In this document: positions 1-8,780 of the stretch, piece by piece
Position numbering within the stretch: the stretch's first letter is position 1
Layout of the letters: each line of letters starts with the position of its first letter
From: Amphritea sp.
Lineage (GTDB): Bacteria > Pseudomonadota > Gammaproteobacteria > Pseudomonadales > Balneatricaceae
Direction: 5' to 3'
NCBI GenBank assembly: GCA_025800245.1
Contig: JAOXSA010000253.1
Span: 22,615-86,614, forward strand
DNA: 64,000 nucleotides
The notes under the pieces: model-generated
What the model saw: the letters and a program-made list of their open reading frames with translations, nothing else
What the model was told of the DNA's origin: nothing
Database searches by the model: none
Translations under genes and position numbers: made by a program

Positions 1-726
1 CAAACCAACGGCTATGCCCGGGTACCGCTGTTACCTGGCCAGTATCGCATTAAAGCTCAGGCGCAGGACCATAGTCCGGATGAGCTGGAGTTCTCTGTTG
101 GCAAGGGCGAAACAGCTTACTTCCTGCAGGATGGCTCTTGGGTATTCAGCCCCTATGTTCAGGTTTCAGCAGACAAGTATGCAAAGCATTTCAGCGAAAA
201 CGAATATGTTACTGAACGGCAGGTTCAGATGAATACCCATGTGTACAAGTTCTTACCGGATGCCGAACGTACGCTGGTTGAAAACTGTCTGACACAGAAT
301 ACCTTTGCTGCCTGTGAACCGGTTTACAACAACATCCCTCTGCCCTTGCTGGGACTCAGTAACAGCAAGAAAGTAGCCGAGCTGGTGGAAAAAGAGCAGG
401 CCCGTCTGGCCGCTCAGCAGGCCCAGGAAGCCTTCGAAGCCTCACTGCCTAAAGATGTGCTCAGAGATAAGTATATGCTTGCTCTGAGTGACGCCCTGAC
501 AGCAAAAGACTATACCAAAGCGGTGCCTATCTTTAAGCGTCTGGAAAGCCTGAACATCCCTCTGGATCCGGACTTTTACTACTTCTACGGTGAAGCACTG
601 TTTGAAACCGGCCAGCCAGTCGATGCTCTGAACGCCACAAGCCAGTATGTCCGGGGGCAGGGTAATCAGGCCCGCTTCTATCAGGATGCCCTGAAGCTCC
701 TGAATAAGATTCAGGACACGCTGTAA
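1..726 (+). CDS. Hypothetical protein with TPR-like C-terminus (5' partial)
   Basis: The reading frame is open from the first base of the window, so the N-terminus lies outside; 241 residues are visible and the frame ends in TAA. The first ~25 visible residues (GYARVPLLPGQYRIKA) resemble the beta-rich DUF2846/PEGA-type domains of surface lipoproteins. The last ~90 residues are helical, with a TPR-like pattern (paired helices, PDFYYFYGEALFETGQPVDA). An internal ATG at 229 is an unlikely start because the upstream codons read as sensible protein. A cell-envelope role is a guess; the specific function is not recognised. Confidence 0.6.
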   Translation, partial: QTNGYARVPLLPGQYRIKAQAQDHSPDELEFSVGKGETAYFLQDGSWVFSPYVQVSADKYAKHFSENEYVTERQVQMNTHVYKFLPDAERTLVENCLTQNTFAACEPVYNNIPLPLLGLSNSKKVAELVEKEQARLAAQQAQEAFEASLPKDVLRDKYMLALSDALTAKDYTKAVPIFKRLESLNIPLDPDFYYFYGEALFETGQPVDALNATSQYVRGQGNQARFYQDALKLLNKIQDTL

Positions 727-1142
727 TCGACCGGAGCACCTGCTCAGGTGCTCCCACCTTCCCAACCGTCGTTAAGCGATCCTGAAAGGCTGCATGGATG
801 CAGCAACACCTGATTAGCTACAGAGACTGCAAAAGAAAGAAATCTACCTCAGAATGAAAAGGATATAACTACAGGCATCCGACATTCATGGGCTACGCCC
901 ATGCGAAGCGAGTATTGCCAGGCGTTTCGCAAAACGCCGCCAGCAATACAATGCTGACATCTGAACTTGCCGCAGATGTGTTGGTTTAAAACTAATGAAT
1001 CAGAGCCAGTGCAGATACAAGACAAAAGCCAAAAAAAACGCCGCATAAAATGCGGCGTCAACAACGATCAAAGGTCACTCACTAAACAGTCCCGGAGAGC
1101 TCTGAAACCTTCTGGTCAGTCTTTCAGTGAGTTCATAGTAGT
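727..1142. other. Gene-free stretch with stacked palindromes
   Basis: About 415 bases with no convincing gene. It holds a perfect stem-loop just after the upstream stop (733–754, no T-run), a short palindrome CATGGGC/GCCCATG (887–903), a two-part stem GTATTGC..GGCGTTT / AAACGCC..GCAATAC (912–949), and the terminator of the next gene at 1031–1058. The palindromes look like a small repeat element, not an RNA gene. Confidence 0.5.
1031..1058 (-). terminator. Rho-independent terminator
   Basis: On the minus strand an 8-bp stem ACGCCGCA/TGCGGCGT is followed by an uninterrupted run of eight T. It lies about 85 bases downstream of the stop of the minus-strand gene ending at 1143. Confidence 0.85.
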
Positions 1143-2003
1143 TCAGTTATCGTCGTCCGTCTCGGCTTCAACCTCTAACTCGTCCCCAGATTGGGTAATC
1201 TGTTCCTGGATCTGTTCGGTGATCATCGCACGCAGACGCTCTACACTGTCCTGAATGCCGGTCTGAGTCTCTTCGTCAGCCGCTTTGAAACGGTTATCGT
1301 GGGTGATCAGTTCACTCAGCAGGCTGACACTGAAAGAGCTGGATTGCTGTACAAAGGCTTCAACACGGCCTGCACTTTCAGCCAGCTGCTGGGCAAACGG
1401 CTGAACGCCACGACCACGCCCCGGATGCGGCTGATCCAGTGCCTGAACCTCGCGGTATTTTTCAACCGCTGTGTAGCTGGTGGACTGCTCCAGAGACAGG
1501 TCCATGCTGGCCAGCTGGCTGGCATCAAAGGCCAGACCACCCGCCTGATCCCAGGCGCTCTGCAGATCACCACTGAAGAAATCATCCGCCAGCGTTGAGA
1601 TATCATTCACCAGGCTGGTAATTGCGTCCAGCTCATCGGTATTCAGATCACCTTTCACGGAGAAGCCGAATTCACTACTACTGCGGCTTTCCAAGCTGGA
1701 ATACTCTTCTGAACCACTGGCCGTATTACGGGCACCGTAGGCCTGCTCCAGCTGGCTGGAACTGCCAAAATTGATCTCTACGGTATCCCCTTCCTGCGTT
1801 ACCAGCTGTAACGAGAAGCTTTCACTGTTACTGAAACGCTCAGCACGCATGTAAGTCTGGGAGGCGCCTTCTGCCGCTTTCGGGCGGTGGTGCACATCCT
1901 GAGTTTGCTGTGAACGCTGTTCCTGACGCTCTGTCTGAACGCCGGACTGCGCGAAGTTCTCCAGAGGAAGGTTAGATAATGATGAGCTGAGTGGGTTAAA
2001 CAT
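1143..2003 (-). CDS. DUF5610-like hypothetical protein
   Basis: A 286-residue soluble protein with no signal peptide or membrane segment. The N-terminal ~60 residues are polar and Gln/Ser-rich. The middle (FGFSVKGDLNTDELDAI..., ~residues 113–150) resembles the DUF5610 domain found in Pseudomonas/Oceanospirillales proteins, including the LADDFFSGDLQSAWDQA stretch. The C-terminus is acidic (EVEAETDDDN). It is a single-gene transcript with a strong terminator. The family function is unknown; no catalytic motif is visible. Confidence 0.6.
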   Translation of the reverse strand: MFNPLSSSLSNLPLENFAQSGVQTERQEQRSQQTQDVHHRPKAAEGASQTYMRAERFSNSESFSLQLVTQEGDTVEINFGSSSQLEQAYGARNTASGSEEYSSLESRSSSEFGFSVKGDLNTDELDAITSLVNDISTLADDFFSGDLQSAWDQAGGLAFDASQLASMDLSLEQSTSYTAVEKYREVQALDQPHPGRGRGVQPFAQQLAESAGRVEAFVQQSSSFSVSLLSELITHDNRFKAADEETQTGIQDSVERLRAMITEQIQEQITQSGDELEVEAETDDDN

Positions 2004-2110
2004 AGCAGTCTCCGGTGTTTTGCATAGTCAGACTGTTATCGTCTGCTCCGGAAAAAACTGAAATGAAAAAAACTCAACTAAAGACTTTTTTTGATCAATG
2101 GCTGCCAGAC

Positions 2111-2518
2111 TCAGTCCAGTGGCGGTACTTTTACCAGCCAGGCGTCCTCATCCGGTTCCAGATATACCTGCTCAAGCAGTTCGCTGGCCCAGTCATTCTT
2201 ATCCGCCAGATGCCTCAGCATTGTCACTGACATGATTTTCACCGGGGGTACACTGCTCCACATTGCATTGTCGAGAAAACGCCAGTAATTGGGATCGATG
2301 GTACGCGGTTTATCGATCTGCCCCTGACAGGCTTCGCAGATCATAATGCAGTGATCAAAGTTCGGCTCCGCTTCAATCGGCGGCACTTCAAACACTTTCA
2401 GCTTCACGCCGTGGGCTTCGCATAGCTCACATTTCGAGCTGCATCGACGTACCAGGTCCTTGCCGAACAACGACAGACCGTGGTGCCTTTCATGATGTTT
2501 AGCATGACCTTTGGACAT
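2111..2518 (-). CDS. Small zinc-ribbon protein, PhnA-like
   Basis: A 135-residue protein using the ATG at 2518, which is preceded by AGGG at good spacing; an in-frame TTG 27 bases upstream is less likely. The N-terminus is His-rich (KGHAKHHERHH). It then carries two Cys pairs, CSSKCELC and CIMICEAC, arranged as in the zinc ribbon of PhnA/YjdM-type proteins. The C-terminal half (SVPPVKIMSVTMLRHLADKNDWASELLEQVYLEP) is typical of proteobacterial PhnA-like homologues. It probably binds zinc in the cytoplasm; the physiological role is unknown and PhnA is not a proven phosphonate enzyme. Confidence 0.65.
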   Translation of the reverse strand: MSKGHAKHHERHHGLSLFGKDLVRRCSSKCELCEAHGVKLKVFEVPPIEAEPNFDHCIMICEACQGQIDKPRTIDPNYWRFLDNAMWSSVPPVKIMSVTMLRHLADKNDWASELLEQVYLEPDEDAWLVKVPPLD

Positions 2519-2601
2519 ATCATTATCCCTTTTAAAATCAAACAATAATCTGATTCCAATATACTCTTAAACATAGTTCGGGTGCAGATAAAAGTGAATA
2601 A

Positions 2602-2626
2602 AAAAGGCGGAATATTTTCCGCCTTT
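2602..2626 (-). terminator. Rho-independent terminator
   Basis: Stem GGCGGAA/TTCCGCC with A/T runs on both sides (TTTTTT on the minus strand). It lies 33 bases beyond the stop of the minus-strand gene at 2659–3180 and separates it from the zinc-ribbon gene. Confidence 0.8.
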
Positions 2627-2658
2627 TCAATCAGGGAACCGGATTCCCGACAAGGTTA

Positions 2659-3180
2659 TCAGGCTGCAAGCGGGTGATCGTGGAAAAGGTGTGATGTTTC
2701 TATCAGAGCTTTCGGACAGTGTTTACGTACCAGTTTGTAAACCTCAGGTATCCGCTCAACAGTCACATCGACCATCATCAGAATCTGCCCGGCTTCCACT
2801 GCGTGCTGATACTTCTGCAGATCAGCATTGGGGGTGCTTTCACCGATCATTTTACCGATCCAACCGCCGAACAGAGTACCTATCAGTACCATGACCAGGA
2901 GTGACATTGAGCCAAATTCAAACCCCATGATGACTGTACCGAACATTATAAATCCGAGCACCAGTCCGAGTGTCCCTCCGGCTACCAGCCCCCAGTTGAA
3001 GTCACTTTCCAGTTCAGAGGTTTCCATCTCGGTTGCTTCGTGAATATGTGCTTTCTGCAGCATATCGTGATCTTCAGCGACAACATGCATCATCTCATCG
3101 CCAATCCCCATCTCCCGCAGACCTTCAACAACCATTTCAGCCTGTTGCAGATCGGGAGCGAGAAAAGTGAGCCGTTTCAT
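2659..3180 (-). CDS. Two-TM membrane protein with ferredoxin-like N-terminus
   Basis: 173 residues. The first ~55 residues (MKRLTFLAPDLQQAEMVVEGLREMGIGDEMMHVVAEDH) resemble the alpha/beta N-terminal domain of DUF1269/general-stress-type membrane proteins. A Gly-rich hydrophobic hairpin follows (residues ~64–112, GLVAGGTLGLVLGFIMFG and LLVMVLIGTLFGGWIGKMIGE, glycine-zipper pattern). A soluble tail (QILMMVDVTVERIPEVYKLVRKH) is probably cytoplasmic. It is likely an inner-membrane protein responding to stress; no substrate can be named. Confidence 0.55.
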   Translation of the reverse strand: MKRLTFLAPDLQQAEMVVEGLREMGIGDEMMHVVAEDHDMLQKAHIHEATEMETSELESDFNWGLVAGGTLGLVLGFIMFGTVIMGFEFGSMSLLVMVLIGTLFGGWIGKMIGESTPNADLQKYQHAVEAGQILMMVDVTVERIPEVYKLVRKHCPKALIETSHLFHDHPLAA

Positions 3181-3261
3181 AACAAACCTCCAGGCGCACG
3201 CGCCTTTGTTTGGCTCACTACAGTATAGACCAACACCCTCTTAATCCCGTTTCAAACGAGC

Positions 3262-3633
3262 TTACTGACACAGGTAGTTACCGTCTCTGTCCATCGCTTT
3301 CACGGCGCCATGATTACCCGGACAAGCGGCATAGAAAAGTGTGCTGTTAAAGGGCAGGGAAAACTGATTCTGTTTCACCTGTTGCGGTTGCAGTACTGTC
3401 TGCTTTTGAAAATAATCTCCCCGGCTACCGCACAGGCTGCGTTGATAACCGGGTTCATCCCGGGTGTGACACCAGAGTATCTCGATCGGATGATTGCAGA
3501 TATTGGTGAGTGACTGGGAGCGCTCACCGACCCCGATACTGACACAGTGGATAGCATCGCTGGCCAGTGTTGCTGGTGAGCTGAGCAGCACCACTGACAG
3601 CACACTGCCTGTAAACAGGTTTGTTCGTTTCAT
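3262..3633 (-). CDS. Secreted Cys-containing hypothetical protein
   Basis: 123 residues, starting at the ATG at 3633, which has GGAG eight bases upstream; a second in-frame ATG 12 bases earlier has no such site. A clear signal peptide (KRTNLFTGSVLSVVLLSSPATLAS) precedes a mature domain with six cysteines (HC, IC, WC, LC, AC, LC), so disulfides are likely in the periplasm. The family is not recognised. Confidence 0.6.
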   Translation of the reverse strand: MKRTNLFTGSVLSVVLLSSPATLASDAIHCVSIGVGERSQSLTNICNHPIEILWCHTRDEPGYQRSLCGSRGDYFQKQTVLQPQQVKQNQFSLPFNSTLFYAACPGNHGAVKAMDRDGNYLCQ

Positions 3634-3725
3634 TCTGAACTCCATTTCAAGAGTATCGCTCTCTGTATGGCTACCACTGACAGTATAGTGCGGTAGCTGA
3701 CATCCTTGTTATACCTCTGCCCGGA

Positions 3726-4502
3726 TCAGGAACAGATAAACTGATCCGCATCCATCCAGGCAGGAAAACGTTCCTTAAACTGTTGTAAATCATCGGCAGA
3801 CAAAGCGTGGGTTTTAACAAATGGCTGTCCGGCGGGTTCATCGATCAGCAGATCCCCTTTGAAATCCACCAGCATACTGTCACCGCTGTAATCATGGCCG
3901 TTGGCATCGGTTCCGACACGGTTTACCCCGGCGATATAGCAGAGATTTTCAATAGCCCTTGCCTGCAGTAATTTTCGCCACGGCTGTCGTCTCACCGCTG
4001 GCCAGTTTGCCACATACAGCGCCAGGTCATAATCGTTGCGGCTGCGGGAAAACACAGGGAAACGCAGGTCATAACACACCTGCAACAGAATCCGCCAGCC
4101 TTTATACTCGACCACAACCCGCTCAGAGCCCGGCTGATAGCGCTCATGCTCACCCGCCATCCGGAACAAGTGCCGTTTATCGTAGTGTCGCTGGGTACCG
4201 TCCGGAAAGGTAAACAGCATGCGGTTAAAGAACTGATCCTCCTCTTTGATCGCCAGGCTGCCACAGATAGCAACGCCGCGCTGCTGAGCCTGCTGCTGTA
4301 GCCACTGGCAGGTTGGCCCACCCATGGCTTCTGCGGCAGTGCGGCTGTCCATGGTAAAACCGGTAGAGAACATCTCCGGCAGCAGCACCAGATCGGTGTC
4401 AGAATCATGTTCATCCAGTAACCGCTCATACATCTCGCGATTCTGTTCCGGGCTTTGCCAGAGCATATCCGGCTGAACCAGTGTCACTTTAAGGTCTTGC
4501 AT
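3726..4502 (-). CDS. yafV: Omega-amidase (YafV-type, nitrilase superfamily)
   Basis: 258 residues from the ATG at 4502. The nitrilase triad is visible: Glu in LLPEMFSTGF, Lys in YDKRHLF and Cys in LLQVCYDLRFP. YafV enzymes hydrolyse 2-oxoglutaramate and 2-oxosuccinamate to the 2-oxoacid and ammonia. The aminotransferase gene upstream ends four bases before this start, so the two are co-transcribed. The pair explains itself: glutamine-dependent transamination of 4-methylthio-2-oxobutanoate yields the amide that this enzyme removes. A longer N-terminus is possible in the frame but would overlap the aminotransferase and lacks homology. Confidence 0.9.
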   Translation of the reverse strand: MQDLKVTLVQPDMLWQSPEQNREMYERLLDEHDSDTDLVLLPEMFSTGFTMDSRTAAEAMGGPTCQWLQQQAQQRGVAICGSLAIKEEDQFFNRMLFTFPDGTQRHYDKRHLFRMAGEHERYQPGSERVVVEYKGWRILLQVCYDLRFPVFSRSRNDYDLALYVANWPAVRRQPWRKLLQARAIENLCYIAGVNRVGTDANGHDYSGDSMLVDFKGDLLIDEPAGQPFVKTHALSADDLQQFKERFPAWMDADQFICS

Positions 4503-4506
4503 CGTT

Positions 4507-5658
4507 TTAGATCTCAGATAATTTTTCTGCGGCCAGGGCCAGAGTGGAATCGTCCTTGGCAAAACAGAACCGGACCAACCTCTGATCTGCCGGAGGCTGC
4601 TGGTAGAACACCGATACCGGTATAGCGGCAACACCCGCCTCCCGGGTCAGCCAGTGGCAGAATTCCAGATCGGTCATATCCGGCTGGATAGCCGAGTAAT
4701 CCATCAGTTGAAAATAGGTACCCGCAACCGGGGTAAAGCTGAAACGGCTATCCGCCATCTGCTGATTAAAATAATCCCGCTTAGCCCGGTAAAAATCCGG
4801 CAGGGTTTCATAGTGTTCAGGGTAATCATTGATAAAGTCGGCCAGCGCCAGCTGCACCGGGTGCACCGTGCAGAAGGTCAGATACTGGTGCAGCTTCCGA
4901 AACTCCCGACTCAGTGGCTCCGGAGCGACGCAGTAGCCGACTTTCCAGCCGGTGGTGTGATAGGTTTTGCCAAACGAAGACACCACAAACGCCCGTTCAG
5001 CCAGCGCCGGACGACGCAGGAGACTCTGATGTTCGCCTTCGAAACAGATATGCTCATAGACTTCGTCTGATAACAGCAGAATATCGGTTCCCTTCAGCAA
5101 CGCTTCCAGTTGCTGCAGATCATCCGCATCCCAGACAGCACCGGTCGGATTGTGCGGGGTATTGATAATGATCATCCGGGTACGGTCGCTGATCGCGTCC
5201 GCCACTTGCTGCCAGTTCACGGCAAAATCCGGTGCTTGCAGCGGAATATGGACTGCCCGCCCACCATTCAGTTCGATGGCCGGCTCATAGCTGTCGTAGG
5301 CCGGATCAAACACGATCACTTCATCACCGCTCTTAACTACCGCGCTGATCGCTGCAAACAGCGCCTCAGTGGCTCCCGAAGTGACAGTAATCTCTGTTTC
5401 CGGATTCAGGTCACAGCCATACATCCGCTGACATTTAACGGCAATGGCATTTCGCAGCGAGGCAACACCGGTCATCGGTGCGTACTGGTTGTAGCCATTT
5501 TCAAGGTAATAGGTCACCCGATCCAACAGCACCAAGGGGCCGTCAAAATCAGGAAACCCCTGGGACAGGTTGATCGCATTGTGCTGTGCCGCCAGCTGTG
5601 ACATTTCGGTAAAGATTGTAGTGCCTACGGAGGGCAGCTTACTGGAAGGGTATTGCAT
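4507..5658 (-). CDS. ybdL: Methionine/aromatic aminotransferase (YbdL-type)
   Basis: 383 residues, fold-type I PLP enzyme. The start at 5658 gives the family N-terminus (SSKLPSVGTTIFTEMSQLA, then NLSQGFPDFDGP); another ATG lies 18 bases upstream. PLP contacts are visible: NTPHNPTGAVW, LSDEVYEH and the Schiff-base lysine in SSFGKTYHTTGWKVGY. The family transaminates methionine, His and Phe with 2-oxoacids. It is the first gene of a two-gene operon with the omega-amidase, which makes the reaction irreversible and suits methionine salvage. Confidence 0.9.
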   Translation of the reverse strand: MQYPSSKLPSVGTTIFTEMSQLAAQHNAINLSQGFPDFDGPLVLLDRVTYYLENGYNQYAPMTGVASLRNAIAVKCQRMYGCDLNPETEITVTSGATEALFAAISAVVKSGDEVIVFDPAYDSYEPAIELNGGRAVHIPLQAPDFAVNWQQVADAISDRTRMIIINTPHNPTGAVWDADDLQQLEALLKGTDILLLSDEVYEHICFEGEHQSLLRRPALAERAFVVSSFGKTYHTTGWKVGYCVAPEPLSREFRKLHQYLTFCTVHPVQLALADFINDYPEHYETLPDFYRAKRDYFNQQMADSRFSFTPVAGTYFQLMDYSAIQPDMTDLEFCHWLTREAGVAAIPVSVFYQQPPADQRLVRFCFAKDDSTLALAAEKLSEI

Positions 5659-5730
5659 CGGGTATTCGTCCAACATACTGATAACACTACAGTAGCCGAT
5701 TTACCCGGGGGTGGGTAGTCAGAAGCGTTG

Positions 5731-6669
5731 TCAGAAAATCAGAAGGTGCAGAACGCCTCGCACGATCACGCCGATCAGTGCGCCCAGAATCGCGGCCCTG
5801 GCGATAGAGGCAACCCGTCGACCGGCCGCCAGCAGGATCGCGATACCGGCAATATCAAACGGGTTAGTGATAAAGCCCGCCATCCGGTTCAGATCGTTGG
5901 CGGTAAGCGTTCCCTGATTCAGCAGGTCAATTGTCACCCCCATCATCGCAGTACCGCCGGCAATGAATTTGGTCACGATAGGCAGTACTGTCGCTTCGGG
6001 CAGATCAACCAGAGCCAGTGCCGGAGCCAGTATCCAGGTCAGCAGATCCATAGCGCCAGTATGCCGCAGTACGTTGACAAAGCAGAGCGCCAGTAACAGT
6101 AGAGGGATCGAAGCAATAACGATCTTTACCCCTTCCTGACCACCTTCCGAGAGAATCTGAATCGGGTTTTTCTTCTCGATCATCTCCGGTGCGGCGTGAT
6201 CGGAGTGGCTGGTATCATCATCCAGAGCGGGATCACGAGCGAAGATGTAGTAACTGCACATCGCCGCGATCAGGCCGCCGACCAGCGAGGTGAGCATAAT
6301 GACCGGCAGATCCAGCCCCACCACAACCATAGGAAACACAACATTGGCCTGTGACATGGTCAGCACTACCGCCAGGGTAGCGGCAATTGCCCGACGGGCG
6401 GTGCCATCCCGATCCATAATCGCCAGTGTGGCAACCGGCGCGTTAAAGCTGACAAACAACACCTGAACCATTGCAAAAATGCCCAGACCGGGAATGCCGA
6501 ATACCCGCAACAGCGGGGACAGATGGTTGGATACCCACGCCAGCACACCTTTGGATTCAAGCAGCTGCATCAATGCCAGCATCACCACCATTACCGGCAG
6601 CAGTACATACAATGCCATATCAATTGCAGTGCGGCCTGATTCAAGAATCAGTGTGATAACCTGTTCCAT
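5731..6669 (-). CDS. Nucleoside-recognition (Gate) domain membrane protein
   Basis: 312 residues with about eight hydrophobic segments in two similar halves. The first half carries FNAPVATLAIMDRDGTARRAIAATLA and the second IVTKFIAGGTAMMGV; both match the Gate (nucleoside recognition) fold found in SpmA/SpmB, YjiG/YjiH and FeoB. The short soluble loop between halves (DPALDDDTSHSDHAAPEMIEKK) is acidic. It is a probable inner-membrane transporter of unknown substrate. No partner gene is adjacent. Confidence 0.7.
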   Translation of the reverse strand: MEQVITLILESGRTAIDMALYVLLPVMVVMLALMQLLESKGVLAWVSNHLSPLLRVFGIPGLGIFAMVQVLFVSFNAPVATLAIMDRDGTARRAIAATLAVVLTMSQANVVFPMVVVGLDLPVIMLTSLVGGLIAAMCSYYIFARDPALDDDTSHSDHAAPEMIEKKNPIQILSEGGQEGVKIVIASIPLLLLALCFVNVLRHTGAMDLLTWILAPALALVDLPEATVLPIVTKFIAGGTAMMGVTIDLLNQGTLTANDLNRMAGFITNPFDIAGIAILLAAGRRVASIARAAILGALIGVIVRGVLHLLIF

Positions 6670-6912
6670 AGGGGCGTTCAGCTCGTTTGTGGGTCTTCAG
6701 AGTGGATATGCTGCGTCAGCAATTTTAATTCAAGCATTAATCTAAACCATTACTTTTTATGCTTTTTTTGCAAACTGGACTGACCAGATTGGCAAGCCGA
6801 CGGAGCACTACTGTCATAAATCCTTAAAATAAGTAGTTAAATTATCAAAGATCACTGCCGACTATGGTAAGTTAACGGATTAAATTGTAAGCAGTACTGT
6901 ATATTTAACACT

Positions 6913-7893
6913 ATGGGCATCGCCAGAATTTTCCGTCGTCTCGGTCAGCTGATCACTCTCACCAGCTGCACTACCTTAGTCACTCTCAGCCATGCCGCCG
7001 AAACACAGCCTCTTCAGGTCGCTGCAGTTTCCAGCGCCACCAATCGTCTGCTTAATCTGGATCAGGATAAAATTGAGCTGGCCTCAGTGAGCGCTGCAGT
7101 TATTGATGCCCGAACCGGTGCACCGCTGTTTCAGAAACACGCCGATATGGTGATGCCGATTGCATCCATCACCAAGGTGATGACCGCGATCGTTACACTG
7201 GACGCCGGACTGCCACTCAATGAGCGGATTACCTTTACTCAGGCACAGCGCAAAGCCAACAATAACTACTTCACCCGCATCCGGGTTGATTCCACTCTGC
7301 CCCGTGAAGATGTGATTCGAATCGCGTTGATGTCTTCTGAGAATATGGCCGCATCGGCGCTGGGACACACCTATCCCGGCGGTATAGACGCATTCGTCAA
7401 AGCGATGAACGCCAAGGCCGCCGAGCTGGGTATGAGCCAGACCCGGTTCGTCGATCCGACCGGTCTGTCAGAACATAACGTTTCCACCGCCGGTGATCTG
7501 GCCTTGCTGGTACGGGCAGCCGCAACCTATCCTGAGATCCGCGAGTACAGCACTACCAAAGGCTTTACCGCCCGTTTCAAAAAGCCTCGTTATACCCTGC
7601 GCTACGGTAACACCAATGTGCTGGTGCACCGGAAAAGCTGGGATATTGATGTAACAAAAACCGGCTACCTGAACGAAGCGGGCCGCTGTCTGGTGATGAT
7701 GACCCAGATCCAGGGCCGCGACACCGTGATGATCATGCTGAATTCCTACGGTAAGCGCACCCCGATCGGCGATGCCGGTCGTATCAAGCGCTGGATCACC
7801 ACCGGTAAGAGCGGCAAAATCAGTGACTCCGCCCGCCACTACCAGCGCCAGCAACTGAAACAGCGCCTGCCGGAAGAGCTGGCGCTGAATTAA
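6913..7893 (+). CDS. pbpG: D-alanyl-D-alanine endopeptidase (PBP7)
   Basis: 326 residues with an N-terminal signal peptide (cleavage near SHAA, residues 26–29). All three penicillin-binding motifs are intact: SITK at 85–88 (nucleophile Ser85), SEN at 142–144 and KTG at 249–251. The length and the LNEAGRCLVMM stretch match PbpG, a periplasmic low-molecular-weight PBP that cuts D-Ala–mDAP cross-links during wall remodelling. It is monocistronic, behind a ~240-base AT-rich leader. There is no C-terminal amphipathic anchor, as usual for PBP7. Confidence 0.92.
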   Translation: MGIARIFRRLGQLITLTSCTTLVTLSHAAETQPLQVAAVSSATNRLLNLDQDKIELASVSAAVIDARTGAPLFQKHADMVMPIASITKVMTAIVTLDAGLPLNERITFTQAQRKANNNYFTRIRVDSTLPREDVIRIALMSSENMAASALGHTYPGGIDAFVKAMNAKAAELGMSQTRFVDPTGLSEHNVSTAGDLALLVRAAATYPEIREYSTTKGFTARFKKPRYTLRYGNTNVLVHRKSWDIDVTKTGYLNEAGRCLVMMTQIQGRDTVMIMLNSYGKRTPIGDAGRIKRWITTGKSGKISDSARHYQRQQLKQRLPEELALN

Positions 7894-7932
7894 GCGGCCT
7901 TGATTACGAGCTTTGATCAACAGCTCTTTATA

Positions 7933-8622
7933 TCAACTGAGTGCCAGTTTCACCGCCGCTTCCGCATGGATAGCGGTGGTGTCATACAGCGGAATATCGG
8001 TGTGTTCGGCTTTAACCAGCATACCGATCTCAGTACACCCCAGAATCACACCCTGAGCGCCCTGCTCTACCAATGCCTCCATGACATCGAGATACCGCGC
8101 ACGGGATTCATTCAGCACCTGCCCCTGACACAGCTCCTGATAAATAATGTCGTGCACCAGAGTCTGCCGCTCAGCGGACGGGACTAATACCTCAATCCCC
8201 TGCTGCTCGAGCCGGCCACGGTAAAACATCTGCTCCATGGTAAACCGCGTGCCCAGCAAACCGACCTTGCTCAAACCATTCTGCTTCAGACGCGCAGCGG
8301 TAGCATCAGCAATGTGCAGTAATGGAATACCGATACCCGCTTCCACCTGTTCCGCCACCTTGTGCATGGTATTGGTACCGATCATCAGAAAATCCGCACC
8401 TGCGGCTTCAACACCCTGCGCCGCCCGGGTGAGAATATCACCGGTTTCCTGCCAGAGGCCCTGATGTTGCAGTGCTTCAATCTCTGCAAAATCAACACTG
8501 AACATCGCTATTCTGGCACTGTGAAAGCCACCCAGCTCTGCTTTGATACCCTCATTAAGTGCCTGATAATAGGTCTGGGTGGATTCCCAGCTCATACCGC
8601 CCAGTAAGCCAATTGTCTTCAT
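7933..8622 (-). CDS. ygeA: Amino acid racemase (YgeA family)
   Basis: 229 residues, Asp/Glu racemase superfamily, starting MKTIGLLGGMSWEST as YgeA proteins do. Of the two catalytic positions, the second is Cys (GVILGCTEIG, residue 196). The first is Thr83 (IGTNTMH) where most racemases have Cys. Thr at this place is also known in E. coli YgeA, where activity is biased toward L-substrates, so this is a subtype and not a broken gene. It is a cytosolic PLP-independent enzyme, convergent with pbpG and apparently monocistronic. Confidence 0.85.
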   Translation of the reverse strand: MKTIGLLGGMSWESTQTYYQALNEGIKAELGGFHSARIAMFSVDFAEIEALQHQGLWQETGDILTRAAQGVEAAGADFLMIGTNTMHKVAEQVEAGIGIPLLHIADATAARLKQNGLSKVGLLGTRFTMEQMFYRGRLEQQGIEVLVPSAERQTLVHDIIYQELCQGQVLNESRARYLDVMEALVEQGAQGVILGCTEIGMLVKAEHTDIPLYDTTAIHAEAAVKLALS

Positions 8623-8780
8623 ACGTCTTCTCCCTTTACGGTTTCAGTATGCCTGCCAGAGCCGTTGATTCCAGATACAGATCCAGGTGCTGAAAACCAT
8701 ACAGATCTGATCATTTTCTGATCCATGAAATATTCACAGGCGTAACAGCAGAGAATCCACTCAATGAAGAGGACACTCTC

